A stretch of DNA of 64,000 nt from Hallerella succinigenes (lineage in GTDB: Bacteria > Fibrobacterota > Fibrobacteria > Fibrobacterales > Fibrobacteraceae). Where the stretch lies: NCBI RefSeq assembly GCF_002797675.1, contig NZ_PGEX01000001.1:2480001-2544000 (forward strand). The letters are read 5' to 3'. A model generated the notes under the pieces. That model was not told where the DNA came from, did no database searches, and saw nothing but the letters and a program-made list of their open reading frames with translations. Position numbers and translations under genes: made by a program. Of the stretch, positions 41,829-50,142 are shown piece by piece. The first letter of the stretch is position 1. Each line of letters starts with the position of its first letter.

Positions 41829-43041
41829 AAGATCCCCTAGATCGTTGATATTGTTCTTCCTGCCTCCTTCTAGACTTTATTGCTACATATTCTCTCTTGA
41901 ATTGATCTAAATTTTTCTGAAAGTTCGGATCGCATTGGGATAAGCGCTTCCAATAAACAAACAACAAATCATAATATTCTTCTTGAGAGAGACCAAAAAT
42001 TTGGGCAATTTCCCTAATTACAAGCTCAGCCCCGTTATACACCTTTTTATAGCGAGGTATTTGCAAAAGGGACTCAACGAAGACGATGGCAAATTGGGAA
42101 TCTTCACTCGTAATACGATGAAGTATTTGAGCGGCTTCTATAATAGGCATTCCGTCTTCAAGCGCGGCAATACATCTATCCTGCATGGCGGATTCTTGAA
42201 AGCCGTTACGCACATAGTAACTGCGAATCACTCTGTAAGCCTCGCAATATTTCCCAGACTTTACAAATTGCGGTTCATTCAAAAATAAAAGCTTTGTGTA
42301 AATCTTAAAAATCAAGCCCTCTTTTTTTCTATCGAAGCCGTCTTCAACAAAAGTCTCGTTGCCGTATTTAATCCTTCCAATCAACGAGCAGATGCCAATG
42401 GATATGATGTTTACTATGGGGACAGGTAAGATGATTGCGCCTAGCCTGGTTAGCGTCGGGTATTTCGACATATAGCAATGGCTATATGTATATACCCACA
42501 AGAGATATACAATCCATGCGCCAATACCAAACGCAAAGAGTCCTGCAATGAATTCTAACACACAAAAGACGGAAAAAATGATATGGATAGCTAAATCGCC
42601 ACCGCTACAAAAACTTGAATTGTCATGAACAAGCGGACCAGATAAAGGTTCTTGTCTAGACGGCTGAACCTGACGTTGCCTTGAAGAAGTTCTCGCGGAA
42701 TTACCATTGGCAGAAGCTTGTGCATTTGAAGCGAGAGTCTTTGCAAAATCGGCAAAAACGTCCTCGGTCTTGGTCGCATAACGCTCTGTAATATTGATAA
42801 AGGAACTCAATTCCACGGCAATCGGTTTTCCCGATAGCCTAGTATTTCGACCTCGTAAAATCTTCAACTGCTTCTTTGTGTTTTCCGCATCAAACATTCC
42901 CTTTTTAAAAACGGAGGCCGCTTCATCAAAAAATTTTTTGATGTTACCGGAAGAACCATTCAGCACGGTCCCATCAGGATCCAACTCGCGAATCCTCGAA
43001 ACATTGCTTTTCCATTTGGCGGCATCAGATTCTATTGACAT
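41803..43041 (-). CDS. Membrane protein with possible TerB/DjlA-like C-terminus
   Basis: 412 residues. An N-terminal helical domain (1-110), a low-complexity Ser/Arg/Gln linker (about 112-135), two or three membrane helices (about 150-220) and a C-terminal all-helical region (about 245-395) with VRNGFQESAMQDRCIAAL and IREIAQIFGLSQEEYYDLLF, which is like the TerB/DjlA helical fold. No J domain (HPD motif) is present. Next to two Hsp70 genes (2 bp gap) a co-chaperone or docking role is plausible but unproved. The TerB assignment is tentative. Confidence 0.5.
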   Translation of the reverse strand: MSIESDAAKWKSNVSRIRELDPDGTVLNGSSGNIKKFFDEAASVFKKGMFDAENTKKQLKILRGRNTRLSGKPIAVELSSFINITERYATKTEDVFADFAKTLASNAQASANGNSARTSSRQRQVQPSRQEPLSGPLVHDNSSFCSGGDLAIHIIFSVFCVLEFIAGLFAFGIGAWIVYLLWVYTYSHCYMSKYPTLTRLGAIILPVPIVNIISIGICSLIGRIKYGNETFVEDGFDRKKEGLIFKIYTKLLFLNEPQFVKSGKYCEAYRVIRSYYVRNGFQESAMQDRCIAALEDGMPIIEAAQILHRITSEDSQFAIVFVESLLQIPRYKKVYNGAELVIREIAQIFGLSQEEYYDLLFVYWKRLSQCDPNFQKNLDQFKREYVAIKSRRRQEEQYQRSRGSYEEYSDRN

Positions 43042-43043
43042 TT

Positions 43044-44612
43044 TTAATTCACCTCCGCTTCAGCAAGAATCTTCTTACACTTTTCCATTTCCTTATCGTC
43101 CTTGACACCAGTGATTTTCAAGCAATACTCCTTAATATCATTGCCCAATTTTCCCCACACATACATTAGACCTTCGGAATCTATCTTGAACACAACTTCC
43201 ACCCTAGTACCGGCGGGCCATTTTTTTGTTAACGGAAGTAGCCCGTCGTCAAGACACTCTGCGCAATCTTGATCGATTATTTTTTCGGTTTCGTTGGACT
43301 CCCATACATCAACCCTTACAGCAGGTTGATTATCGTATACCGTACAAAAAACGCCCCTTCCCTCTGTTGGCAAAGGCGTATTAGCCATAATAAGGTTTTC
43401 TACATTATGGGGAATAATACCTACCCCATAAGACTTACTGGTAACGTTGACAATGGTCGTACTGCACTTGACCATATCGGGACAATCGTCCGTCTCGCCA
43501 TTTTCGAAAGCCTCGATGGCATCTTCGTAGCTCTTGTTCATGGCGAATATGGCCGCACCTTTGGCGACACATTCATCGGGGTCCGTCAAGCGGGCATCGC
43601 AGTTCAAGCGCTTGTCAACAGCGGCCTTCACCTGCGGCATTCGAGACGAACCTCCAACAAGGAGGACCTGATCAAAAGTTTCAACCCCCTTTTTCTTGGA
43701 ATCCTCTATGGTACTTTCGACATAGCTTAACGTCTGTTCCAACAGACCTTCCGTCAGTTCATCGAACTTTTCACGGGTCAACGCTATTCGGGCGGACTTT
43801 CCTTCATATTGGAAATTGACCATCGCCCGTTCCTTGGCGCTCAAACTCTTCTTAGCTTTTTCCGCCTGCAAAAAAAGAGTATTCTTCAAGTGAACATCCG
43901 AATCAAGGCTATATTCAGTCCCGTTAGCTTTATTGAATTCATCCAGCAAGAATTGAGATACCGCCAAGTCCCAATCAGCACCGCCCAAGTGGTGGTCGCC
44001 GCCGGTCACCACGACTTGAATTTTTCCACGGGTTATCTTAATGACAGATACATCGAACGTTCCGCCACCGAGATCGTACACAAGCACCGTCTGCGTCTTG
44101 TCGGTCTTGACTCCGTACGAAATCGCCGCAGCGACAGGCTCGTTGATAATGGCAAGGACATTCAAGCCGGCGGCAATGCCCGCCTGTTTCGTCTGCATGC
44201 GTTCCTTGGTTCCAAAATATGCGGGGCAGGTGATGACAACGTCATTTATGGGTTCAAGCCCTTCGCTTTCGCGGACGCAGTTGGCGTCCTTGACGACCTT
44301 CTTGAGGATAAAGGCTGAAATTTCCGTTGGGTCGTAATGATACGGGAATCGATTATTCAACTTGTCATAACTAGCATCAACGCCAATTTCACGTTTGACA
44401 AAGCAGACCGTCTTCTCGGGTTCCACTTCCAACTGATTCTTTGCCTCTTCCCCAACGATAGCCGTTTTCTCGTCTTCAAAATACACAACTGAAGGCGTCG
44501 TTGCCGCGCCCTCAAAATTGCGCAAAACAACAGCCTGCTCCTGCCCGTCAATCTGGGCCACGCAAGAATAGGTAGTTCCGAGATCTATCCCGAATACATT
44601 TTTTACATTCAT
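43044..44612 (-). CDS. Hsp70-family chaperone, copy 2 of tandem pair
   Basis: 522 residues. Complete nucleotide-binding domain: GIDLGTTYSCVAQID at 9-23, VVITCPAYFG near 129, VYDLGGGTFDVSVI near 183, LLVGGSSRMPQVK near 319. After about residue 395 a substrate-binding beta domain with divergent sequence (GIIPHNVENLIMANTPLP) and then a short tail; the 100-residue alpha lid of DnaK is absent (DnaK is about 640). The cytosolic location follows from no signal. Its first ~390 residues are nearly identical to copy 1 (44622-46190). Operon partner of a membrane GrpE. Confidence 0.9.
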   Translation of the reverse strand: MNVKNVFGIDLGTTYSCVAQIDGQEQAVVLRNFEGAATTPSVVYFEDEKTAIVGEEAKNQLEVEPEKTVCFVKREIGVDASYDKLNNRFPYHYDPTEISAFILKKVVKDANCVRESEGLEPINDVVITCPAYFGTKERMQTKQAGIAAGLNVLAIINEPVAAAISYGVKTDKTQTVLVYDLGGGTFDVSVIKITRGKIQVVVTGGDHHLGGADWDLAVSQFLLDEFNKANGTEYSLDSDVHLKNTLFLQAEKAKKSLSAKERAMVNFQYEGKSARIALTREKFDELTEGLLEQTLSYVESTIEDSKKKGVETFDQVLLVGGSSRMPQVKAAVDKRLNCDARLTDPDECVAKGAAIFAMNKSYEDAIEAFENGETDDCPDMVKCSTTIVNVTSKSYGVGIIPHNVENLIMANTPLPTEGRGVFCTVYDNQPAVRVDVWESNETEKIIDQDCAECLDDGLLPLTKKWPAGTRVEVVFKIDSEGLMYVWGKLGNDIKEYCLKITGVKDDKEMEKCKKILAEAEVN

Positions 44613-44621
44613 GTATTATTC

Positions 44622-46190
44622 CTAATTTACTTCCGCTTCAGCAAGAATCTTCTTACTCGTTTCCATTTCCTTATCGTCCTTGACACCCGTGATTTTCAAA
44701 TTATATTCCTTGACATCATCACCAATCTTGCCCCACACGGACATCAAACCTTCATCGTCAATTCGGACAATCATTTCAATAGGGGTTCCCTTGGGCCAAT
44801 TCCTATTAATCGTCAGCATACCGTCATCAAGGCATTCCGCAAGAGCACGTTTAATTCTCTTTTCTGTTTCATTAGATTCCCACACATCAATAGGAACAGC
44901 AGGTTGGTTGTCCACAGCTGTTACATAATGCCCCCGGCCTTCCGTCGGCAAGGTCGTATTCGCCATAATCAGGTTATCTACTTCATCCTCATTGACACTA
45001 GTTCCATAAGTCTTGCTGGTAACGTTGACAATGGTCGTACTGCACTTGACCATATCGGGACAATCGTCCGTCTCGCCATTTTCAAAGGCCTCGATAGCAT
45101 CTTCGTAGCTCTTGTTCATGGCGAATATGGCAGCCCCCTTGGCGACACATTCATCGGGGTCCGTCAAACGAGCATCGCAGTTCAAACGCTTGTCAACAGC
45201 GGCCTTCACCTGCGGCATTCGAGACGAACCTCCAACAAGGAGGACCTGATCAAAAGTTTCAACCCCCTTTTTCTTGGAATCCTCTATGGTACTTTCGACA
45301 TAGCTTAACGTCTGTTCCAACAGACCTTCCGTCAGTTCATCGAACTTTTCACGGGTCAACGCTATTCGGGCGGACTTTCCTTCATATTGGAAATTGACCA
45401 TCGCACGTTCCTTGGCGCTCAAACTCTTCTTGGCCTTTTCCGCCTGCAAGAGAAGAGTATTCTTCAAGTGAACGTCAGAATCAAGGCTATATTCAGTTCC
45501 GTTTACATTGTTAAACTCATCAAGTAAAAATTGAGATACCGCCAAGTCCCAATCAGCACCGCCCAAGTGGTGGTCGCCGCCGGTCACCACGACTTGAATT
45601 TTTCCACGGGTTATCTTAATGACAGATACATCGAACGTTCCGCCACCGAGATCGTACACAAGCACCGTCTGCGTCTTGTCGGTCTTGACTCCGTACGAAA
45701 TCGCCGCAGCGACAGGCTCGTTGATAATGGCAAGGACATTCAAGCCGGCGGCAATGCCCGCCTGTTTCGTCTGCATGCGTTCCTTGGTTCCAAAATATGC
45801 GGGGCAGGTGATGACAACGTCATTTATGGGTTCAAGCCCTTCGCTTTCGCGGACGCAGTTGGCGTCCTTGACGACCTTCTTGAGGATAAAGGCTGAAATT
45901 TCCGTTGGGTCGTAATGATACGGGAATCGATTATTCAACTTGTCATAACTAGCATCAACGCCAATTTCACGTTTGACAAAGCAGACCGTCTTCTCGGGTT
46001 CCACTTCCAACTGATTCTTTGCCTCTTCCCCAACGATAGCCGTTTTCTCGTCTTCAAAATACACAACTGAAGGCGTCGTTGCCGCGCCCTCAAAGTTGCG
46101 CATGACAACAGCCTGTTCCTGTCTGTCAATCTGGGCAACGCATGAATAGGTGGTTCCGAGATCTATTCCGAATACATTTTTAGAATCCAT
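44622..46190 (-). CDS. Hsp70-family chaperone, copy 1 of tandem pair
   Basis: 522 residues, same length as its neighbour. Nucleotide-binding motifs as in copy 2. Only a few residues differ before ~392; after that the two diverge strongly (TYGTSVNEDEVDNLIMANTTLP here), while the last 25 residues converge again. Tandem duplication with gene conversion over the ATPase part and divergence in the client-binding part is the simplest reading. Begins 2 bp after the GrpE-like gene. Confidence 0.9.
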   Translation of the reverse strand: MDSKNVFGIDLGTTYSCVAQIDRQEQAVVMRNFEGAATTPSVVYFEDEKTAIVGEEAKNQLEVEPEKTVCFVKREIGVDASYDKLNNRFPYHYDPTEISAFILKKVVKDANCVRESEGLEPINDVVITCPAYFGTKERMQTKQAGIAAGLNVLAIINEPVAAAISYGVKTDKTQTVLVYDLGGGTFDVSVIKITRGKIQVVVTGGDHHLGGADWDLAVSQFLLDEFNNVNGTEYSLDSDVHLKNTLLLQAEKAKKSLSAKERAMVNFQYEGKSARIALTREKFDELTEGLLEQTLSYVESTIEDSKKKGVETFDQVLLVGGSSRMPQVKAAVDKRLNCDARLTDPDECVAKGAAIFAMNKSYEDAIEAFENGETDDCPDMVKCSTTIVNVTSKTYGTSVNEDEVDNLIMANTTLPTEGRGHYVTAVDNQPAVPIDVWESNETEKRIKRALAECLDDGMLTINRNWPKGTPIEMIVRIDDEGLMSVWGKIGDDVKEYNLKITGVKDDKEMETSKKILAEAEVN

Positions 46191-46192
46191 TT

Positions 46193-47044
46193 TTAGTCCT
46201 GTTTTTTATAAACTTCTACGCTGCCGACCCTCAGCATGCGAGAGTTGGATACATTGACAAATCCGATTTGCCGGACAGAAGATATCGTTCTGTCCTTGGT
46301 CGCTTTATCGGTCATGATTGTTTTAATGGCCTTGTGTTCTTTTGGATTAAACACGTCGCCGATTTTGGGCTCGACTGGTTCAACATCAAATTCATAAAGC
46401 AAGTCCAAGCTATTCAATTTGATGTCGTTTACGGTTTTCAGAATTTTCGTTGCGGAGATTTCTGATTCCGGCAAGTTTGAATTAACCTTGACAAGGTCTT
46501 CAAGCCTATCATAAATCTGAATAAGACCCATCAAAAGAGGTTTCTTTATCGAATCCGCAAGTCCGTTGCGCAATCCAACCAACTCTTCATGCATTTCGGA
46601 ATTTATCTGCAAAAGCTTTTCTTTTTCTTGAGCAGCCTTTTTCAGTTCCTGCAAGGAAGCATTCATTTTTTGCAGTTCGTCCGAAATGTTCAGTTCTGAT
46701 TTATTTGGTTCAGATTCTCCCGCAGATTCCACAGGCGGCTCCTGTTCTGTCGGAGGTTCGGCAACCTTTACGATGGCACGGCGCCGTGACCGCCACACCC
46801 CTATAATCAGCAGACACACAAAAACAAAGCCCCCCACCGCCAAGGGCATTGGGTTAAAGGAGGACTCTTCATGCACATCCACGCTAGTAGGAGCCGCGAC
46901 GGGGGCGGCTTCGGCAGGAGCGGCTGCGGGAGCAGGGATAGTAGCCGCGGTCTTTGCGGGGGCGGCTGCTGGGGTCTTGGCGGCATCGGCTGCGAAAGCG
47001 ATTGCTGTAGCAAACATGATTGCCATCAGAATCTTCTTCATCAT
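46193..47044 (-). CDS. Membrane-anchored GrpE-like nucleotide-exchange factor
   Basis: 283 residues. An Ala-rich signal-like start and an Ala/Pro segment (19-62), a membrane helix (about 67-88, followed by RSRRR, so N-out, C-in), a coiled coil (about 118-150) and a GrpE head: PLLMGLIQIYDRLEDL, LLYEFDVEPVEPKIGDVFNPKEHKAI and the ending RQIGFV...MLRVGSVEVYKK. GrpE releases ADP from Hsp70. The usual GrpE is soluble; a membrane-tethered version beside two Hsp70 genes indicates chaperone work at the inner membrane. Ribosome site AAAGGAA upstream. Confidence 0.75.
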   Translation of the reverse strand: MMKKILMAIMFATAIAFAADAAKTPAAAPAKTAATIPAPAAAPAEAAPVAAPTSVDVHEESSFNPMPLAVGGFVFVCLLIIGVWRSRRRAIVKVAEPPTEQEPPVESAGESEPNKSELNISDELQKMNASLQELKKAAQEKEKLLQINSEMHEELVGLRNGLADSIKKPLLMGLIQIYDRLEDLVKVNSNLPESEISATKILKTVNDIKLNSLDLLYEFDVEPVEPKIGDVFNPKEHKAIKTIMTDKATKDRTISSVRQIGFVNVSNSRMLRVGSVEVYKKQD

Positions 47045-47214
47045 AGAACACGTTCCTTTGGGTTAAAGAGGGTATTAACCCCTCAAGCCTGAGAATCCGC
47101 GGATGATCAAACTGAAGGGCTTATCTAACTAGAGATGGGATGTTAAATAGGCTTGATGCCGAATAATGATTTCTCTTGAAAACTGGGAGCAGTGCTACAA
47201 GACCCCACCCCTAG

Positions 47215-47236
47215 AATCGAGGATATCTCCTCGATT
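47215..47236. repeat. Nine-bp hairpin between the leader ORF and grpE-like gene
   Basis: AATCGAGGA / TCCTCGATT with a four-base loop. It lies 9 bp after the leader ORF stop in the minus direction but is not followed by a T run there, so it is more likely an attenuator or processing site than a terminator. No gene is seen in the rest of 47045-47244. Confidence 0.35.
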
Positions 47237-47244
47237 TTCCTGAA

Positions 47245-47436
47245 TTAAAGGCTCCGCTGATAAGAGCCTGTATCTGCATCGTAAATTTCTGTACGGCCAT
47301 CTTTTTTGTTTACAGCGACAACATTCCCCTGAACCGTTGCAGAAATTGCGTTGCAACAGACACTGCGTTGATAGCTACCAGTTTGGGCATCATAGAGTTC
47401 AACACGGTCTCCATTCATTTTAACTGCATATATCAT
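47245..47436 (-). CDS. Small two-repeat protein at the head of the Hsp70 operon
   Basis: 63 residues made of two copies of a beta-type repeat: DRVELYDAQTGSYQRSV and RTEIYDADTGSYQRSL. Two beta-propeller-like blades cannot close a propeller, so it may oligomerise. Family not recognised with certainty. AGAGG ribosome site, ATG 47436, and a consensus promoter just upstream, so it is probably expressed. Confidence 0.6.
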   Translation of the reverse strand: MIYAVKMNGDRVELYDAQTGSYQRSVCCNAISATVQGNVVAVNKKDGRTEIYDADTGSYQRSL

Positions 47437-47449
47437 ATTATACCTCTAG

Positions 47450-47479
47450 AGTATATCTCCCTTTGTCTAACCTAGTCAA
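47450..47479 (-). promoter_or_regulatory. Sigma-70-type promoter of the Hsp70 operon leader
   Basis: On the minus strand TTGACT (47479-47474) and TATACT (47455-47450) are 18 bp apart, 14 bp before the leader ATG. The best promoter match in the window. Confidence 0.65.
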
Positions 47480-47502
47480 GGCCGGGACCGCCCCAACCAG
47501 AA

Positions 47503-47520
47503 GTCACAGACGTCTGTAAC
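47503..47520. promoter_or_regulatory. Palindromic operator candidate 1 for the XRE regulator
   Basis: GTCACAGACGTCTGTAAC, with a perfect ACAGACGTCTGT core. It ends 24 bp upstream of the minus-strand -35 box, a position suited to activation, or to looping with operator 2. Confidence 0.6.
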
Positions 47521-47653
47521 TTTTTAAAAATATAGATAACATTCATTCTAAAATCATAGAGATATGTGACTTTTTTTTGCGATTAAGGCCAAAACAACTC
47601 TACCACATTATTTCAGCACCGAGTCTGTCCTTCCTTACACCATCACAATTCTC

Positions 47654-47682
47654 TGTAAAATAGTAACAGACATCTGTATACT
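47654..47682 (+). promoter_or_regulatory. Promoter candidate of the XRE regulator
   Basis: TATACT (47677-47682) with a poor TGTAAA 17 bp upstream. The -10 box overlaps operator 2, as expected for autorepression. Confidence 0.4.
47663..47681. promoter_or_regulatory. Palindromic operator candidate 2 for the XRE regulator
   Basis: GTAACAGACATCTGTATAC shares the ACAGAC-x-TCTGT core with operator 1, 143 bp away. It covers the likely -10 region of the regulator gene, 33 bp before its ATG. Confidence 0.6.
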
Positions 47683-47713
47683 TCAAATATCGTCCAAAAA
47701 CTAACATTTTAAC

Positions 47714-48022
47714 ATGTCACACATGCCTAAGATAGACCTGCAAAACTTGCAGAAAATGGAGGACGACCGCTTCGCTGAAGCCCTCGCAAAGGTTCTTAGG
47801 CGGCACCGCAAGGCTCGTGGCATTACCCGCGACGGGCTCGCATTCCAGCTTGGTCTCCACAAGAACACCCTTTACGGTGTGGAAGTAGGCATCAAGCGCA
47901 AGAGTGGGCACTTTAGCCACACCCAGCTCACCATGACAAACTTCATCCGGCTGGCCGCGTTTTTCGGCTATCAGCCCGGCGAATTCCTGCAAGATGTCCT
48001 CATCGAGGCAATCGATTGTTAG
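47714..48022 (+). CDS. XRE-family transcriptional regulator
   Basis: 102 residues. A helix-turn-helix (ALAKVLRRHRKARGITRDGLAFQLGLHKNTLYGVEVG, about residues 22-60) of the Cro/C1 type and a helical tail for dimerisation. No sensor domain is present. Divergent from the Hsp70 operon, with two matching palindromes between them, so it is the probable local regulator. It also lies only 88 bp before prmA, but that gene has a housekeeping role. Confidence 0.85.
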   Translation: MSHMPKIDLQNLQKMEDDRFAEALAKVLRRHRKARGITRDGLAFQLGLHKNTLYGVEVGIKRKSGHFSHTQLTMTNFIRLAAFFGYQPGEFLQDVLIEAIDC

Positions 48023-48110
48023 TTTTCTCAAAAAATCGCATAACGAAAAAACAGTTTTTTAGATTTTTTGAATTATTATAATCTAGAGCTTCCTTTTTAA
48101 ATTTGCGCCT

Positions 48111-48959
48111 ATGCAGAAAACGGAAACCTGGTACAAAGCGGAAGGCGATTGTCCTGCGGAAGATTTTGAACTTGCGAGCTATTTGCTTTTTGAAGCGGGT
48201 GTTGCTTCGCTCGAAGAATTAGACCCGACCGATGACGGGCTTTCGCATTTTTGTTTTTACACGAGCGATCGCTTGGAACGGGACCGCCTTGTACAGCAGT
48301 TTCCGCAGTACCATTTTCGGGTGACGGAAGAACCGGATACGGACTGGGTGCAGGTTTTTCGGGACAGCGCAAAACCGGTGCAGGTAAGCCCTCACCTGTG
48401 GGTGCGTCCGCCTTGGGTCAAATTCACCCCCGAAGATCCGGACGCGGTCGTCCTTGAACTCGAAGCGAAGACCGCTTTTGGAACCGGTGAACACGATACC
48501 ACATGCGGCGTTGCGAATCTGATGGAATTTATCGATTTACAGGGAAAATCGGTTTTGGATATAGGCACAGGCACCGGAATCCTTTCCATGTTCGCCCGTC
48601 GCCGTGGCGCAAAACTCGCTGTCGGAACGGAAATCGACCCGGTAACGCTCCCTTGCATTTCTGAAAATTTTGAACGCAACGGCTTTGAAAAAAGCGACTG
48701 CGTTCTCGGTTATTTGAATGTGTTCCGCCCAGGCGTTCAATTTGACGTGATCGTCTGTAACATGTTTTTGCGCGAATTTTTACCGATGCGCGAACAGGTG
48801 GTACAGCTTTTGGCTCGGGGCGGTAAGCTCGTTCTTGCTGGACTTCTTTTGACCGAAAAGGAATTTGTCCTTCAATGGTTCAAAGATGTCGGTTTGAGGA
48901 TGGAACGGGAATATTCAAGTCGTGAATGGTGGAGCGTTTTAGGCGCTATTCGCACTTAA
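48111..48959 (+). CDS. prmA: Ribosomal protein L11 methyltransferase PrmA
   Basis: 282 residues: an L11-binding N-terminal part with WVQVFRDSAKPVQVSPHLWVRPPW, then a class I methyltransferase with AFGTGEHDTT near 124 and LDIGTGTGILSM near 147, both diagnostic of PrmA. It methylates L11 on Lys and the N-terminus with SAM. The stop overlaps the convergent thioredoxin gene by 14 bp. Confidence 0.92.
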   Translation: MQKTETWYKAEGDCPAEDFELASYLLFEAGVASLEELDPTDDGLSHFCFYTSDRLERDRLVQQFPQYHFRVTEEPDTDWVQVFRDSAKPVQVSPHLWVRPPWVKFTPEDPDAVVLELEAKTAFGTGEHDTTCGVANLMEFIDLQGKSVLDIGTGTGILSMFARRRGAKLAVGTEIDPVTLPCISENFERNGFEKSDCVLGYLNVFRPGVQFDVIVCNMFLREFLPMREQVVQLLARGGKLVLAGLLLTEKEFVLQWFKDVGLRMEREYSSREWWSVLGAIRT

Positions 48960-49737
48960 AGCCTTGGAGCTCAAGACCCGCTTTCATTTCGCTGTAGTTG
49001 GAAGTTCTCTTCATGTCCATGGCGCGCATAAAGCGACTGTTGTTCGCAGTGTGCAACTTGAAGCCCGTTTTGGTTTCTGTGACTTCCGACTTTCCGCTGG
49101 CTTTGAACTTTTCCATGATCTGCGGTTTGGGCTCTTCGAGTTCCGGCGGAATCAGCACGTCGGTCACAATGTCTACATCGTCGATCTGCGTTTTGCCGAA
49201 GACAAAAGAAATCGTGATGTGATTCTTGAGCCCGCTGAACTCTCCATCGATGGAGCAGGAAAGGTTCTTCTTTTTCGGAGGCTTGTACTGGGTCACTTTT
49301 TTGACGTTCTTCGCCGGAGTGTATTCCAAGGCTTTTAACAGTTCGTCTTCTTTCATCGCGCCCATCTTCATGTTGATAATCTTGCCATCTCTTAAGAAGT
49401 AGAAGGTGGGGAAAGCTTGAATGCGGAAGGTATTCTTGATCTTTTCAATATTCGGTTCGTCGAAACCGATCGATGCGACTTTAATGTCGGTATAGTTCTT
49501 TGCAATATCGATGAGCGTCGGAATCATGATGAGGCACGGAGGGCAGCTCGTCGAAGAGATTTCGAGAATGATCGGCTGCTTCGAATTCATGATTTCCTTT
49601 TCAAAGTTATCGTCGTTGATTTTGACGATGCGGATGTCTTCGTCGTTAGAGGCTTTTGCGAGGGCGGTGGTGAAGGAGCCGAGGATCAGAGTCAGCAAAA
49701 GTACAGAAACAAACGAAAATTTTCTTTCAAATTTCAT
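48946..49737 (-). CDS. Periplasmic thioredoxin-like protein with extra C-terminal domain
   Basis: 263 residues. Signal peptide to about residue 28, then a thioredoxin fold with C65-P-P-C68 (SSTSCPPCLIM) and the cis-Pro in FRIQAFPTFYF near 112. A second half of about 100 residues (YKPPKKKNLSCSIDGEF onwards) with beta character is unrecognised and contains two Cys. The CPPC motif is found in some TlpA-like reductases. The 3' ends of this gene and prmA overlap tail to tail. Confidence 0.82.
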   Translation of the reverse strand: MKFERKFSFVSVLLLTLILGSFTTALAKASNDEDIRIVKINDDNFEKEIMNSKQPIILEISSTSCPPCLIMIPTLIDIAKNYTDIKVASIGFDEPNIEKIKNTFRIQAFPTFYFLRDGKIINMKMGAMKEDELLKALEYTPAKNVKKVTQYKPPKKKNLSCSIDGEFSGLKNHITISFVFGKTQIDDVDIVTDVLIPPELEEPKPQIMEKFKASGKSEVTETKTGFKLHTANNSRFMRAMDMKRTSNYSEMKAGLELQGFKCE

Positions 49738-49834
49738 TTGGAATCTCCTTTGTGCTACAAATTACAAAATTGAATTCCAACGAGGGAGCTATATTTACGC
49801 TGAAAAGTAAAACGAAGCATTGAGGAGTTTCGGC

Positions 49835-50116
49835 ATGGCACAAGAAAGAGCTATCATCACGGTTGTCGGCAAGGATACGGTGGGAATTATCGCCACGGTC
49901 TGCACATACCTCGCAGAAAATAACATCAATATCTTGGACATCTCCCAGACGATTGTCCAGGGCTACTTCAACATGATGATGATCGTCGACATTTCGGCAA
50001 TCCAAAAGGCGTTCGGCGATATTCAGAACGAACTGACCAAGCTCGGCGAAGAAAAAATCGGCGTCCAAATCAAAACGCAAAAAGAAGCCATCTTCGACGC
50101 AATGCACCGTCTTTAA
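49835..50116 (+). CDS. ACT-domain protein (UPF0237-type)
   Basis: 93 residues from ATG 49835 (GAGGAG upstream), a single ACT domain of the UPF0237 group: [32 protein letters not shown] domains bind amino acids or other small ligands. It is paired with a UPF0210 gene 26 bp downstream, a conserved two-gene combination across bacteria whose reaction is unknown. Confidence 0.9.
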   Translation: MAQERAIITVVGKDTVGIIATVCTYLAENNINILDISQTIVQGYFNMMMIVDISAIQKAFGDIQNELTKLGEEKIGVQIKTQKEAIFDAMHRL

Positions 50117-50142
50117 TTCTGGACTGTCCACAAGAGGTTTAT

